A stretch of 64,000 nt of DNA from Corythucha ciliata (taxonomy: Eukaryota > Arthropoda > Insecta > Hemiptera > Tingidae), in contig CM075941.1 of assembly GCA_038030265.1 (NCBI GenBank), positions 55,901,952 through 55,965,951 on the forward strand. Reading direction: 5' to 3'. Made by a program: the position numbers and the translations under genes. A model generated the notes under the pieces. The model saw only the letters and a list, made by a program, of their open reading frames with translations, was not told the DNA's origin and did not search any database. Positions 10,367-22,135 of this stretch are shown one piece after another (within the stretch, counting starts at the first letter, position 1; each line of letters opens with the position of its first letter).

Positions 10367-11640
10367 GGCAAATTCACAACTGAAATTGCGAAAAATCGCC
10401 AGAAGCGCGATTTGCTGAACCGTCGCAAAACTGGCATAAAACGCTATTCCACATCTGAAATTGGGAAAAATCGCTAATTTGCAATTGGCGGATACAGGTG
10501 AGGAAAAACGTTAATTCGCGGATGCAAATGAAGAAAATCACTAATTCGTGGCTAAAATTGAAAAAAATCACTAATTAGCGCGGCTAAATTTGAGAAAAAT
10601 GCTAATTTTCAGTTCAAATTGGGGAAAAGTGCTAATTCTCAGCTAAAATTGGAAAAAATTACTAATTTGCAGCTTTTAAATTGAGGAAAACTTCAATTCT
10701 TGGCAAAGAAATCGTGTACCGAAGTTGAGGAAGCACCGTCAACAGCCTTAATGGCCAGTTTTCTCGGAGAGCAAGTTTCACGGCTAAAGTTAAGACTATT
10801 CGCTATAGTTCACGAAAAAATTCCAATTCGTCGTTTCTGTAGCAACTTTATATGCATGTAGATGAGAAAAAGCGCTTCATGCTAGACAGTATGCAAATGC
10901 GTTAATTCCCGCTAACATTTTTAAAAAATCGCTTTTCGGCAAAAATTCGTGATATAAAGAAAAGGCGCTCATTCGCGGCGAAAATTAAAAAAAAAAACCG
11001 CGAATCCGTTGCTAAAACATGGAAAAAAATGCGCAACCCTTTGGCTCTCGATTTAATTTCATGACCAAAGTCCGAAATTGAGTAAAAGCTCTAATTTTCT
11101 TAAGCTTAATTCTTTAAAAATTGATAAAAATCATTCAGCAGTCCGTTTAGACAGAACTTTTTCCCCGTCATCCACTTTCTAAAGCGTCAGATCTGACTGG
11201 GAAATCTGTCAAATCAGCGACGATATATGATTTGCCTCCAGAGAGTCGCGAATTGACATTTTTCCAGATTTAGCCTCGAATTAGCGATTTTTCCCAGTTT
11301 TGACCGCAAATTAGCGCCTTTTCTCAATATAAATTGTCCACGAATCGCAGACCTTTTTCTCTATTTTAGCCGTTGTTTTATCATCACTTTAACTGCCTTT
11401 TGGCCACGAACTTGCACTTTTTTTCAATTTCAGCCACGAATTTAGGTTTTCTAATTATTTTTAGCAGCGAATTTGCGTTTTTTTTTCAACTTCAGCAGTG
11501 AAATTGGCGTTGTTTCTCAATTTTATTCGCGTACTCTATTTTAGTGACGAATTTATTACGTTTTTTCTAATTTTTAGGCCGCGAATTTGCAATCTTGATG
11601 TAAAATACATAACTATTTAAAAAATCATCTTTCGCGCCCT
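10367..11640. repeat. degenerate ~30-bp tandem array (right part)
   Basis: Diverged monomers contain AAAATTGGGAAAAATCGCTA-like and CTAATTTGCAGC-like blocks. From about 11280 the orientation flips (AGCGATTTTTCCCAGTTTT...), so the array has two arms in opposite senses. It is the continuation of 6298-6813. No gene seen. Confidence 0.75.
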
Positions 11641-11685
11641 CTTCTTTGTACTCGTGTTGTCTCCCTTTTCCTCTTTACTTCTTGT

Positions 11686-12185
11686 NNNNNNNNNNNNNNN
11701 NNNNNNNNNNNNNNNNNNNNNNNNNNNNNNNNNNNNNNNNNNNNNNNNNNNNNNNNNNNNNNNNNNNNNNNNNNNNNNNNNNNNNNNNNNNNNNNNNNNN
11801 NNNNNNNNNNNNNNNNNNNNNNNNNNNNNNNNNNNNNNNNNNNNNNNNNNNNNNNNNNNNNNNNNNNNNNNNNNNNNNNNNNNNNNNNNNNNNNNNNNNN
11901 NNNNNNNNNNNNNNNNNNNNNNNNNNNNNNNNNNNNNNNNNNNNNNNNNNNNNNNNNNNNNNNNNNNNNNNNNNNNNNNNNNNNNNNNNNNNNNNNNNNN
12001 NNNNNNNNNNNNNNNNNNNNNNNNNNNNNNNNNNNNNNNNNNNNNNNNNNNNNNNNNNNNNNNNNNNNNNNNNNNNNNNNNNNNNNNNNNNNNNNNNNNN
12101 NNNNNNNNNNNNNNNNNNNNNNNNNNNNNNNNNNNNNNNNNNNNNNNNNNNNNNNNNNNNNNNNNNNNNNNNNNNNNNNNNNNNN
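11686..12185. other. assembly gap (500 N)
   Basis: Exactly 500 unknown bases, the size commonly used for a scaffold gap of unestimated length. Any reading frame crossing it is meaningless. It separates duplication copy 1 from the rest of the channel gene. Confidence 0.98.
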
Positions 12186-12368
12186 GATCGGAGCGATTGT
12201 CGTACTACAAGACAAAGACTCTCCTCCGCAACAATGGACGATCGCGCGGATACTGGAGACTTATCCAGGACCTGACGGGATGGCTCGGGTAGCCAAAATT
12301 AAAACGCCGACTACGACGCTAATTCGACCGCTACTTCGGTTAATTCCGTTACCGGTCGGAGATACTCT
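12186..12368 (+). pseudogene. BEL/Pao polyprotein C-terminus fragment
   Basis: The plus strand from the gap edge reads IGAIVVLQDKDSPPQQWTIA, then RILETYPGPDGMARVAKIKT, RLIPLP and a stop. This is the small C-terminal domain after integrase in BEL/Pao polyproteins, recognised by the VxLQD...PPxxW...GRI...PG.DG.xRV pattern. The rest lies in the gap. It is oriented opposite to the Pao fragment at 18072-19331, so the two are not simply the halves of one element. Confidence 0.75.
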
Positions 12369-12627
12369 TTGAGCTACTCTCTCTCTACATCTTCACTCTC
12401 TCCGAAGTTAAATTTTATTTTCTCCCTCTCTCTCCTCGTTCATTCTTCTTCCTTCATTATTTTAGTTTAGTTCCGTTATTTTAGTTTAGTTTTCTATAAT
12501 TCAATCCTTTCAGCAGTTTGAATGTTTTCATTTGGTTTATATTCTATGGTTTCACCTGTACAACGTGCTACCAGCCCCTTCCCAACTGTCAACTGTCTTT
12601 ATTTTCAACCTTAGTGAAATAAGTTCT
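12369..12627. other. probable 3' flank or LTR of the BEL/Pao fragment
   Basis: Pyrimidine-rich sequence (CTCTCTC runs) with two copies of TTATTTTAGTTTAGTT. It follows the Pao stop and runs to the hAT target duplication. No matching second LTR was found, so LTR status is not shown. Confidence 0.35.
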
Positions 12628-15019
12628 TTCACGGCCAAGGGCGGTCCCAGGGACTCATCCAGGGGGGGGCACCAGACTGTTCGTTACTCTTCTTCACATG
12701 GGTCAATTTTTCGTTATCATATGTACGCGAACTGCAGTAATTTTTCCGATTTTAAACGTATCGCTGTCGGTGCTTGAAAAACCTAGCAAATCAATCGCGT
12801 GATGTGATGGATCGTATCAAGTGCTCTACCTGCATCCTTTGGAGTGAGGACACCATGGAGAATTTATCACAATCCTCAGAGAACGTTAGTCCTCTATAAA
12901 GGGGGTGCGACTTCTTCGGAGGCCTCCTTTCTGCAGGCGCCTCGAATACGAGGGGAAAAATTGTGCAAGCGCCAAAAACATTGCTCTTCTCTTCGGGATG
13001 TTAGGATTGTAGTGTTAAAAGAAAGAATAAAAAACAATATGAAAAATTTAATATAAAAAAGAAGAAATAAATATAAATGAAATGCACTAAAAAATGCTTT
13101 TTGTCAATAGTTGTTCACAACGCAGTAAAATTACAGAAGAATCCGGCGGCTTTTTTGTTTTGAAAAAATATCAATGACGTTATCGGGCGTTACGTCAATA
13201 TTCCTGTGAATATTTAAAAGAGCCAGTCCTGTTAGACGATCTGGTCCTGTCGTCGTTCTCAACCATGTTTTGAGGCGTCTTAAAGTCGAGAAGGATCGCT
13301 CCGCTGAAGCATTGCTCACTGGAAGGGTTGCGAGCAATTTGAGGAGAAAATGAATTACTTTGAAGACGTTGACGCTGCAATTGTTTAGAGCTTCAATTGC
13401 AGTGGATGGGATTGCTGTACAGGGATCGCTTTTTAACGCCAGAATCCACTTTTCCCGCCACAATACGGCTTCTCCTTGTGCTAGGATAGTACCAGTTTTC
13501 AAATCGCCCTCAGGGAAAAGTAACGAAGAAAATCTAGTACACAAAATTCTTAACGCCATTGTTACGTCATCCTCGCTACATAAAACTATGCAATCAGGCA
13601 CGAGGATGGGAAGATTGAATGCATCGATAACGTCGTCAGTGAAGCGTTCTTGAATATCCAAAACCACGGAATCCAAGAGTGGGATGTAGATAGACAACCG
13701 AAAATATTCTTCATGTGTCTTAGCATCGTAGGTGTCCCTATGCTTCTGTCTGCCACATAGTCTTGGCATTTCAAGCTCAACATTAGCAATATCTGCTATT
13801 CCGACCGCTTCGCTCCATATTTCCTTGAACGCGGTTTCAGCATTTTCACGGCGCCGGGTCAGAACTGTAATAATACTGGCAACATTAGCTGTGGCATTTT
13901 TCAAATCCATCGATGTAGCTTGAAGTGATGTATTCAGAGGCAAAGTAAGCGCAAGAAGTTGGCTCAAGCAAACTGTTGCTACAATAAACTTTGGCTGCCG
14001 GAGGGCTGCTACCAGACAAGAAGCTTTACTAGCGGTCTGCAAGTCTCTCCACTTCGAAATTTCATCCAAGGAGTCAATTATTTTAGGAAGATCAGAAACA
14101 AAAGTAAGAATTCCGCTGTGTCTCTCAACCCAACGCGTCTCACAAAGCTTTTTGAGCGTCTTACCTATTCTCCTTACGAGCACGGTGTTCCCCTTTTTGG
14201 GAAAGAAAAGAAAGCAGTTACTTCTTTAATCGTTCCGATCGCGTTTCTAATTTCTTGTACTTTATTTGACGACGATAGAGAGTTGTTGAGTTTGTGACTG
14301 AAACATGGAGTTCGAACTGCGTGAGTCGCCTCGCTTTGGATTTATGGACGGCCCCGCGGACATCAGACATCATAACGGAACAACCGTCTGTACCAATGCC
14401 AACGCACTTATCGACAGGCAGGTTGAGTTTTTGTAGCTTCCGCAGGACTAGTTCTCCAAGAGCAGTGCCTGTCAGCGAACGGTCTGTTTGATTTTCGTCG
14501 TCGACGGAACTATTTTGATCACACTCGAAAGGAGGGCCAACGTTGGAACACAATGTTATCTTCTAGCATTTTGAAGACGTCAACGAATCCTACAAATCTT
14601 CTCTTATTTATTCATCATGCACGTAGAATCAGTCTCAACTGAGATTTTTGAGAGGCATCCGATGTCTCATCGAAACAAATTAAATAAATGCCGGAATTCC
14701 TGGAATAATGAAGGATTTTCTCTATAATGATGTCACCGCAAATTCCGATTAGCTCATTCTGCGTTCTTCTACTGATGTAGGTGGCACGAGCCGAAGTATT
14801 CATCAAGTGTTCTTGAAGCAAGCTGTCCCCAGATAAAATGCGAAAACGAAGCAACTCACGGAAGTTTCCTTCATTAGAGATGTCGCTTTCATCAAGACTT
14901 TTGAAATTTTCTTGTGATGTGAGCAGACATCCATCGTCTCTATGGCCACGAAATGGTATTCCCTGGCGGCCCAAGAATATGACGCTCTCGACGATTGGCC
15001 TGAGTCTTTCCCTGTTTTT

Positions 15020-16785
15020 AGTGCATTTCATTCAAAAAATGCACTATTGGTCTCGCCCTGATGGTCGCACATATGGGTTGTGATACTTTTTTTTCACGTT
15101 TCAGAACCCCTAGAACACGAATCCGAGGTCGGTTCGATTTGCTATATATATATATATATATGGCCCCTCGCTTGTTAGCACGATCACGGTCGCAATTTTT
15201 TACTTAGGGCAACCAAATTTGGTCTAAAAATCAATAGCGTGAATATCTCGGACGAGTTCGTGATCCAGATGAATCGGTCCACGGGAACGGTGTGAAAGAG
15301 GGGTTTGAATTAGTTGAAAATTCGCTACCGCACGGCTGTTGCTGCAATTGCCCCCAAAATTGACTCGAGTAATGAGAAATGAACGCGCTTTCGAATGAGA
15401 CCTTTGTGAACCAAATCCGTTGATATGGCAGGGGAGTTCTCGGCGGAGGGGAGCTATTAAATTAACGCTATGCTTTACTGGACCACCCAATTACCAAAAA
15501 ATTTCATTGAGATTGTATTTTGAGCCGTCTCTTTTATTTGATTTGCCTACAGCCTAATAAATCTTGAGCAAGAAATCCTGAGGTGGGCCAAAAAGGGAGG
15601 AACAAAAAAAAAATTTTAAAAAAATTGTTTCGGATTCGAACCCAGGCACTCGGCATTCCTTTAGCAATACACGTATGACCTTTGCACAATTTAAGTTAAG
15701 GCTCAGATAAAGAAGGTCTCTGAATATGGTCGTAAATATGGTATAATTGATTGAACAATTATAAAAAAATTAAAATTTTTTTATTTATTGGGGTGGTAGG
15801 GGTGGAAAAAGGGGTGGGGTTTAACCGTTTTATTAAAATTATAAATTTAAACATTTTGAAATTTCATATACTTTTGTTCTTTGCTGAGTTTTGATTATGT
15901 ATTTTTTTTTCAACGCAAGATGCTTCGTTGTAACCATGCACCACCAGCTATGCCTACACTAGTACACTTTCACCTTCTAATTTTGATTCGACATTCTGTG
16001 CGACTTGTGACTTCACTTCAACTGCCGCATAGAAATTCAAGATCAAAATTTTTTGGTAACCAATAACTATGCAGATCAACCTTTTTGCCACCAACTGGGG
16101 GAGGAGAACAAAAAGACAATACACAATACATGTACCACCATCCTACATCAATGAATAGCGCGGCCCACATTTAACACAAACCCAGGCACTCCGCATTCCG
16201 CAATGGTGAAATAGTGATATACCATTTAACCTATTGTAACTGATCTGAAAATTAACGTAATCTGAAAAAAGTTTTGTTCCGACAGCAGCCTGTCGGGAAA
16301 AGTGCATTTCATTCATGCGACAATCGAGTCAAACCTCATAAGTTAGAACGATATCAATCAATTATGAATGAAATTTAGGCCGGGGATAAAGATTTTAATT
16401 GCAAGTAACTCCTCTAACAAGAGTCCACCTTCCCATATCGTATAGGCAACCAAACCGACTCTGTTTCATTTTTCATTTTCATCATTTTGTTCCCCCTCAG
16501 TTGGTGCCAAAAAAGGGGCCTGCGGTAAAATTCCCTTACCAATTCAAATCTACAACCGGTAAAAATAGGGGCCTGCGGTAAAATTCCCCCTCAGTTGGTG
16601 CCAAAAAAGGGGCCTGCGGTAAAAAGAAATACGATTTTATGATTTTGACTTTCTATACCACGGCCTAAATGTCATTCATAATTGATTGATATCGTTCTAA
16701 CTTATGAGGTTTGACTCGATTGTCGCATGAATGAAATGCACTTTTCCCGACAGGCTGCTGTCGGAACAAAACTTTTTTTGAATTT
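15020..16785. mobile_element. nested insertion inside the hAT transposase
   Basis: This non-coding DNA splits the transposase between the motifs LTEIQ (right side) and NRERLRPIVES (left side). The left end is AGTGCATTTCATTC at 15020, and a perfect inverted copy lies at 16729-16742. It contains a (TA)n run at 15144-15160 and a smaller inverted-repeat element at its right end. The exact right boundary (16742 or about 16785) is unclear because an extra palindromic stretch follows. Confidence 0.65.
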
Positions 16786-16793
16786 CGGTGAGG
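16268..16793. repeat. 116-bp inverted repeat / MITE (16301-16742)
   Basis: The arms at 16268-16383 and about 16676-16793 are almost perfect reverse complements. They include the MITE terminus AGTGCATTTCATTC and an outer GACAGCAGCCTGTC palindrome. The loop holds two copies of a 40-odd-bp unit with CCTCAGTTGGTGCC and GGGGCCTGCGGTAAAA. Confidence 0.85.
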
Positions 16794-18071
16794 CGTTGTT
16801 CATTGAGTTGGTTGATTATTTCTTCAGCCGGATTTTTATAATTTTGCACAAAAGCTTGTCCATCCTGCACGGCTCGTTTGTGGTAAAGCGTTTCCTCGTG
16901 AGAAGATAAATCTCCAGTTTTTCCTGTCAAATTCTTGTACGACTTAAGAGGCCGAGTGACCAACTTTTGAAGAGCCACTGTGTTTTGACCGCCGCCCTGG
17001 TGACCCGGTACGAACAACGGGCAGAATTTGCAGAGCAATCCTTCCAAAAAAGGCGAATACACAAGCCAGCTGCTGTACTTTTCCAAGTGATGATGATTTA
17101 GGTAGCGGCGACTTTCTTTGCCACCCCTAATTTGAATTGAAAACGGAAGAGGATATTGTGAAGGAGGACGCCACGGATTCTCTAAAAGTTGGAATTTAGT
17201 GTAATCGTCCATTTTACTTCCAAGATGCACACCCATATCGTTCGAGAATTGAGGCCGCGGCGAAAGAACGTTAGTCGAATTTTCCACCAAATTAGTTGCA
17301 AGAGCATTGCTTTCTGAGGATTCATCGTTCTCCAGACCTGGTTGATTACAGTTGTCCGACTGTGAATTTGAAGGCAGTCTGACCGGCTCGCTTTCACCTG
17401 AAATTTCACCGTCCTCCGAACTGCGACTTTTCTTAGGAAGCAAAAATTGTTCAAGCTTCTGCTGAACAGAATTGCCACGCTTCTGGTCCTTACGTAACGG
17501 CAACTGCGAACCCATTCTTCCGCAAGGGGAGTCGTTTTTTCGTTTGAGCGGTGTCTACATAATAGATGAATAATAGTAATATAAAGTATTATGAACTAAC
17601 AAACCAAGGTTCAGGGGACTAAAACGTACATACCGGATCACAATTTCCTCAATAATGGACAGATTAATAATGTATTCAACTTCAAATTCAGAATCTTATA
17701 ATATTTCTTTCACCGTCAACAACTAGCACTGACTATGTTTTCATCAACCGAATGCGACGGTGCGTGCACACACTCAACGACAAGAAATATAACACGCACA
17801 AGCGTATCACCCATCTTTAAAATGTTCATATCTGTGTAAACACAAGCATCGATAGCACTGGAGCACGGGGAGCACTGGGAAGCGCAGGGAGCTCCTGTTA
17901 AAAGCGCCAACCCAAGGAGCTTTACGTGGCGTCTTTTATTTCCAAGTCATCGCCAAGATTTATAATATATCTGAAATTTTGTTCCTAATGTGTCATATAA
18001 ACGTCGAAAAATCTCAGGGGGGGGGCCATCGCCCCATGGCCCCCCCCCCTGGGACCGCCACTGTTCACGGC

Positions 18072-19331
18072 GGGGGTTATGTTGTTTCGGAAGTCCGGTC
18101 GGTACCGCGCTCTTCTGGGAAAGAAGAGAGTTTTTTTTCTCTCTCTCCTTCCGTGTCGGCCGGAACTAATTCCATGAATTCTTTGTCCAAATATTCCTGC
18201 ATGAAATCGTTATATTTTTGTTTTAAATTTGCATTGGATTCTAAACGCTTCTCCAGAGAGATCAAACGCCTTTTTGCTCCCAACCTGGATTCGCCCAGCA
18301 TGGGTTCCCCTGGTTTGAATGGTAGAGGGGCGATGTATCGTCCTTCAGGTGAACGACAAACTTCGTTCACAAACAATCGTTCGCAAAAGTCCTCCTCTGG
18401 ACTAGGGTGTGGCTTGTTTGGAATTTGATCCAATTCCCACAGGCGATGAACAGCTTCTTCAACGGAAACGTGAAATGATGAAAAATGAATCGAGAGCTGG
18501 AGAATGGCTTGGATCAAAGGGGGTAGAAACCGGTCCCACCAGTACCCAGCCCAATGTGGTTTCGAGGGCCGTTGGAGTGCCTGGGGGTCCTTCTCGTTTT
18601 CTAGAACGAAGGAGCGAAGGTACCAGATCAGATCCGATGAGGATGTCGACAGGGTGAGCTAAAGCAAAACTCGGGTCTGCCAGTTTGAGCCCTGTCACAT
18701 GATCCCAGAGGAACGCGGGTAGAGAAGTCGAGGGCGTCGTCCCGGTAATTTTTTCCAAGCAGAAGGCAGAAATCGTGTACCGGGATTCAGATTTCCCAAC
18801 AGGACCCAAATTGACCTCAACTGAGTACTTCGCCGAGCCGACTTGGACTCCTGAAAGACCACTAATCTTTAGGGTCGAGGGGCTTTTCTTCAAGGCCAGA
18901 CGGTTTGCAAGATCATTGCTAATGAAGCTGCCTTGACTTCCCAAATCCAGCAAGGCTCGGACCACATGCGATGTTCCTGAAGCGTCACGGACGTCCACTA
19001 ACGCGGTGGCTAAAAGGACCGTTTGATGGAGGGGTACCGATAACTTATTGTCCGAGAATGGTACTAAGTAAGCACTACTCTCTTTTACCTGCTGAGAATT
19101 AGGTGATTTCCTTCCTTCACGGCCGGGGAAATGTAAGAGATCGTGATGTCGAGAAGAGCAATGTTTACACACCTGGTTATGGGGACAATCAGGAGTTTTG
19201 TGTCCTTGAAGACAACGAACACAAAGCTGTCTCGTCTTTACCCAAGTATATCGTTCTTTGGGGGTTGATTTTAGGAATTTAGCACACCCCGGGATAGCAT
19301 GCGTGGCCTGGTGGCACATTTCCCGAAACAA
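18072..19331 (-). pseudogene. BEL/Pao fragment: gag end, protease, start of RT
   Basis: The minus strand begins with zinc knuckles CVRCLQGHKTPDCPHNQVC and CKHCSSRHHDLLHF. An aspartic protease domain follows (RALLDLGSQGSFIS, then DILIGSDLVPSLL). A second frame continues with the linker typical of Pao RTs (VEEAVHRLWELDQIP, LGAKRRLISLEKRL, YLDKEFMELVP). The protease active-site triad reads D-L-G where D-S-G or D-T-G is expected. A frameshift near 18490 and truncation at the hAT target site show that it is dead. Confidence 0.88.
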
Positions 19332-19904
19332 TTAAATCAATAAAATCAACAAAAAAACAATAATAAATCAATTAATAAAATAAAACAGAAGAGAAATACA
19401 ATATATGTTTGAATAATTGACCAGTTGAATCTTTAATTTGAATGTTCAGTTTTACTTTTACTGCCCAATTAGCAGAAACTCAGAAAGGAAGGATCAGTAT
19501 CCATTTACCTAACATACCTTAATTTACCTTTTCATACCATACATTATGCTTTCCCATCAAACCTACAACCTAGCCTCCTCTCACCATCGTTCCGTGTATC
19601 GCGCCAGACATGTCGTGACAGTCAAGTAACATTGGTCTTGGCGCTATTATACGAGGCCGATATAGTGCTTCGAGTGAGGGGTGTTGTGAGGATACCAAAT
19701 ATCCCCACCGTCGCGGTTGAATAGTGCGGGATAGCCCTTCCAATAAAACGACGACCAACACTAAAACAGTCTGGTTTTGACGTTGAGCGCAACAACGGTG
19801 AGTCCTCTCTTACTCTACTATAAATTTCCCCTCACCTCTCTGCAACCTCTTATATTTTTTTGTTACCTGAACCCCAATCTCGTCACAAACGTATGGAAAA
19901 CATG
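19332..19904. other. 5' flank of the BEL/Pao fragment, no gene
   Basis: An A-rich stretch of short AATAAATCAATT units (19334-19390) is followed by unique sequence with CAACAACGG and a CT-rich region. This could be the LTR or leader of the Pao fragment, but no second copy was found to prove an LTR. Confidence 0.3.
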
Positions 19905-20600
19905 ATGAGGCTCATTTCAAAAACCAAATTTTCTTATTTTGGCTCTGAAAAGCCCTGTTTTCACGGGTTGTCTCTGTTTTAAAAACCAAATTTTGCGGAC
20001 TGGCTGCCCAAATCCCAATTTTAGGCTCGTTTTGAAACTCAATTTCATGAATCTCTGTCTTAAGGACTGGTGAAACTTCGTATCCAGGGGCGGTCAGGGC
20101 CTTTTCTAATGGGGCGCAAATCTTTTCTAAGGGGGGCACGCGCCACTCCCCTCCCCGCAGCAACATCACAGTTGCAGCGCTTTCTCAGGGTGTTCTTTCT
20201 CCCTCGCTCTTGGATGCTCATCAGAATGGATACCGGAATGATTCGTACCCGTCGACATTTAGTTTTTAAAAGGTTCCAAACCAACCGAATTAGTCAAAAC
20301 TACGAAATTGAGGGTTCTCTGAGTGCCAAAATCCGCAAAATTGGGACTTTGAAATAAATTGCCAGCGGAGTCCCCGTCAAATTTAATGCTGTGAGATCCT
20401 AATCTGTGAAATTAGAATTTTAAAGGGTTGACCTTGACCCCGCCAAAAAGATTTTGTTGAATGTGTCAAAATCCCGCCAATGTCCCGCAAAATTTGCGGG
20501 AAAATGAGCCAACCCCGCGACAACTTGTTTTCTCGGTGAACCAATGCCCGCGAAATTTATTTTGAATAAGCTTGTAGGGCAAAATGACCAAACAAAGGTT
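19905..20600. repeat. degenerate ~35-bp array, second family
   Basis: Recurring CCAAATTTT, GGGTTG.C and CGAAATT-type blocks with about 30-40-bp spacing. The same kind of array occurs at 29100-29460 and 52030-52640. A hAT-like terminus CAGGGGCGGTCAGGG is embedded at 20086. No coding signal. Confidence 0.5.
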
Positions 20601-21163
20601 CAAAAGGACCAAAAATCGTGAATCTCTCACTCTCTCCCTGCCCCCTCCCTCACCACGCAGTATCGCGCCATTTAGCAGTCCAAACGTCGCGCTTCTTAGT
20701 TATCACGGCTCTTGTTGGCTTACTAAAAGGGCCAACGTGAATAAATTAATAACTTAAAGGGCTTTTAACGTTCACGGACAGATCTGCCACTGCGTTTTCG
20801 TTTCTTTTTAGTGACTCGCTACCCCTGCGAATATTAATATTTTGGTAGTTTTAACCCTTTAAAAAACTATAGAAATAGGGGGTGCTACTTTCTTGCATGC
20901 TATCCGAATACTCGAGCGGATTTGTTTTATCATTTTTGTATCCACGGTGAGCCGTGACGAACGCGTTTCAAATTTTAAATTTTAGAAACAAAAAAAAATG
21001 AAAGAAGAAGACAAATGCACGACGCACCAAATAAATTTAGCGCTGCCAAACTATAATATTAAAAAAATAAATTAGGTTAACGGTTCATTTTTAACTAAAA
21101 ACAGAATGTTTTAATTAATTTTTTTTTTTTGTGTTCAATAAATGTTGCATGGGGTCTTTTAAG
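20601..21163. other. intronic sequence upstream of the first channel exon seen
   Basis: AT-rich, with no recognisable exon. The expected preceding channel exon (domain IV S4-S5, ending in the usual IGMQ) was looked for between 19400 and 21160 and not found. The upstream exons therefore lie in the gap or outside the window. Confidence 0.5.
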
Positions 21164-21255
21164 GTTTTCGGAAACATGAAGTTTATACCCGAACAGTCAT
21201 ACAATCGGCACAACAACTTTCAAACATTCTTCAGCGCTTTACTGCTGTTGTTTCG
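21164..21255 (+). CDS. cac: Cav2 channel, domain IV S5-pore exon, version a
   Basis: The exon is bounded by TTTTAAG at the 5' side and GTGAGT at the 3' side. It is 92 nt, enters in phase 0 and leaves in phase 2. It encodes VFGNMKFIPEQSYNRHNNF then QTFFSALLLLFR. This corresponds to the extracellular turret and pore helix before the domain IV selectivity filter. It competes with a second 92-nt exon of the same phase at 22136-22227, and each could join 22937-23084 to complete the Arg codon. Using both in one mRNA would shift the frame and duplicate the segment, so mutually exclusive splicing is inferred. Confidence 0.85.
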
Positions 21256-22135
21256 GTGAGTCACCGAAGGCCTCCCGTGCCCCCTTTGCTATTTAAAAAT
21301 AAATAAATAAATAAATAATCGAGAGCCTCGTGGGAAATTACGGAAAAAAAGGGCAGTCTGCTCCTCGTACTAGTACCAATCAAAAGTTGTTTTTCAAATT
21401 GTAGCCCTGTTGCACATTAATTAAATAATTAACTTGCCAAGTATTTTCAGTTGATTTGTACTGGGCCTGTAGAGGAGTCGTTGGTGGGGGGGGGGGGTAA
21501 TTAAAAAAGGTCTAAAATAGTGCCTGTTTGGTGTCGACGTTAGTAAATTGAATAGAGTAGGCATTGGTATAGGTGTGTATAGCTGTACATTGTACAAAAA
21601 CTAACAAAAAATAAACAAACAAAAAAAAAGTGTATTTTGAGCGATCAAAATATACGATTGGGTCATGTCATGTGAAGCGCTTGACAAAAAAAAATGCAGC
21701 GAGCTTCGTGCCTGTTTCTTTTTTGTTTTGTTTTACGTTATGTTTTTTGTTTTGGTTTTCAAAAGTCGTGGAAACTAAAGGAAACAATAGTTTTTTGACA
21801 TGTATTTGGTGTGTAGTGCACATTTATTTAATTTATTTATTGGATATAAACAAAAAAAATCCCGAATATCGTAGAATTTTGCTGTTCAAACGGATTACCT
21901 TGCGCCAGTCCAATACCTCCCCCGCCCCATATTTCTTGCCAAGACCACGAATACCCCGTTTTTTTAGTTCAATCTCAGTAAATAACTAACACACTTGTTT
22001 TGGTTTGATTTTTCCCCCTCTCTTTTTTACATTCCTCTTCCTACCCCCACCTCTCCGACATTTTTTTTTTTTTTTTTTCGGTTTGGCTTCCGTTTTTTTT
22101 CGTTTTGTTTTGGTGCCTGGGATGCAAAATCGTAG

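Larger units (their letters stand above)
13131..17515 (-). pseudogene. hAT transposase, interrupted and frameshifted
   Basis: The N-terminal part (17515 to about 16786) begins MGSQLPLRKDQKRG and has a TTF-type zinc-finger region (LLCKFCPLFVPGH, then SSHEETLYHKRAV). The C-terminal part resumes at about 15018 with GRQGIPFRGHRDDG and includes the catalytic-type motifs CFDETSD (near 14680) and GIGTDGCSVM (near 14385). The central region follows. The dimerisation end NASAERSFSTLRRLKTWLR (near 13290) carries the expected Glu. Frame breaks near 14540 and 14200 and the insertion at 15020-16785 prevent a full protein. The domain order matches the ZMYM1-like (DUF4371) group of hAT transposases. Confidence 0.9.
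12636..18063 (-). mobile_element. hAT-superfamily DNA transposon with nested insertions
   Basis: The left terminus CAAGGGCGGTCCCAG and the right terminus (reverse complement CAGTGGCGGTCCCAG) form 15-bp inverted repeats with two mismatches. An exact 8-bp duplication TTCACGGC lies directly outside (12628-12635 and 18064-18071). Eight-base target sites and CAGNGGC-type ends are hAT hallmarks. The transposase is on the minus strand, from 17515 down to 13131, and is interrupted by nested DNA at about 15020-16785. Confidence 0.93.

Noticed and set aside
11625..12292. Long open frames across the N run
   Set aside because: Most codons are unknown bases; only the Pao C-terminal frame after 12186 has real sequence support.
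21630..21989. 119-codon frame between the two alternative channel exons
   Set aside because: No family resemblance, AT-driven composition and no splice signals that fit the channel phases.
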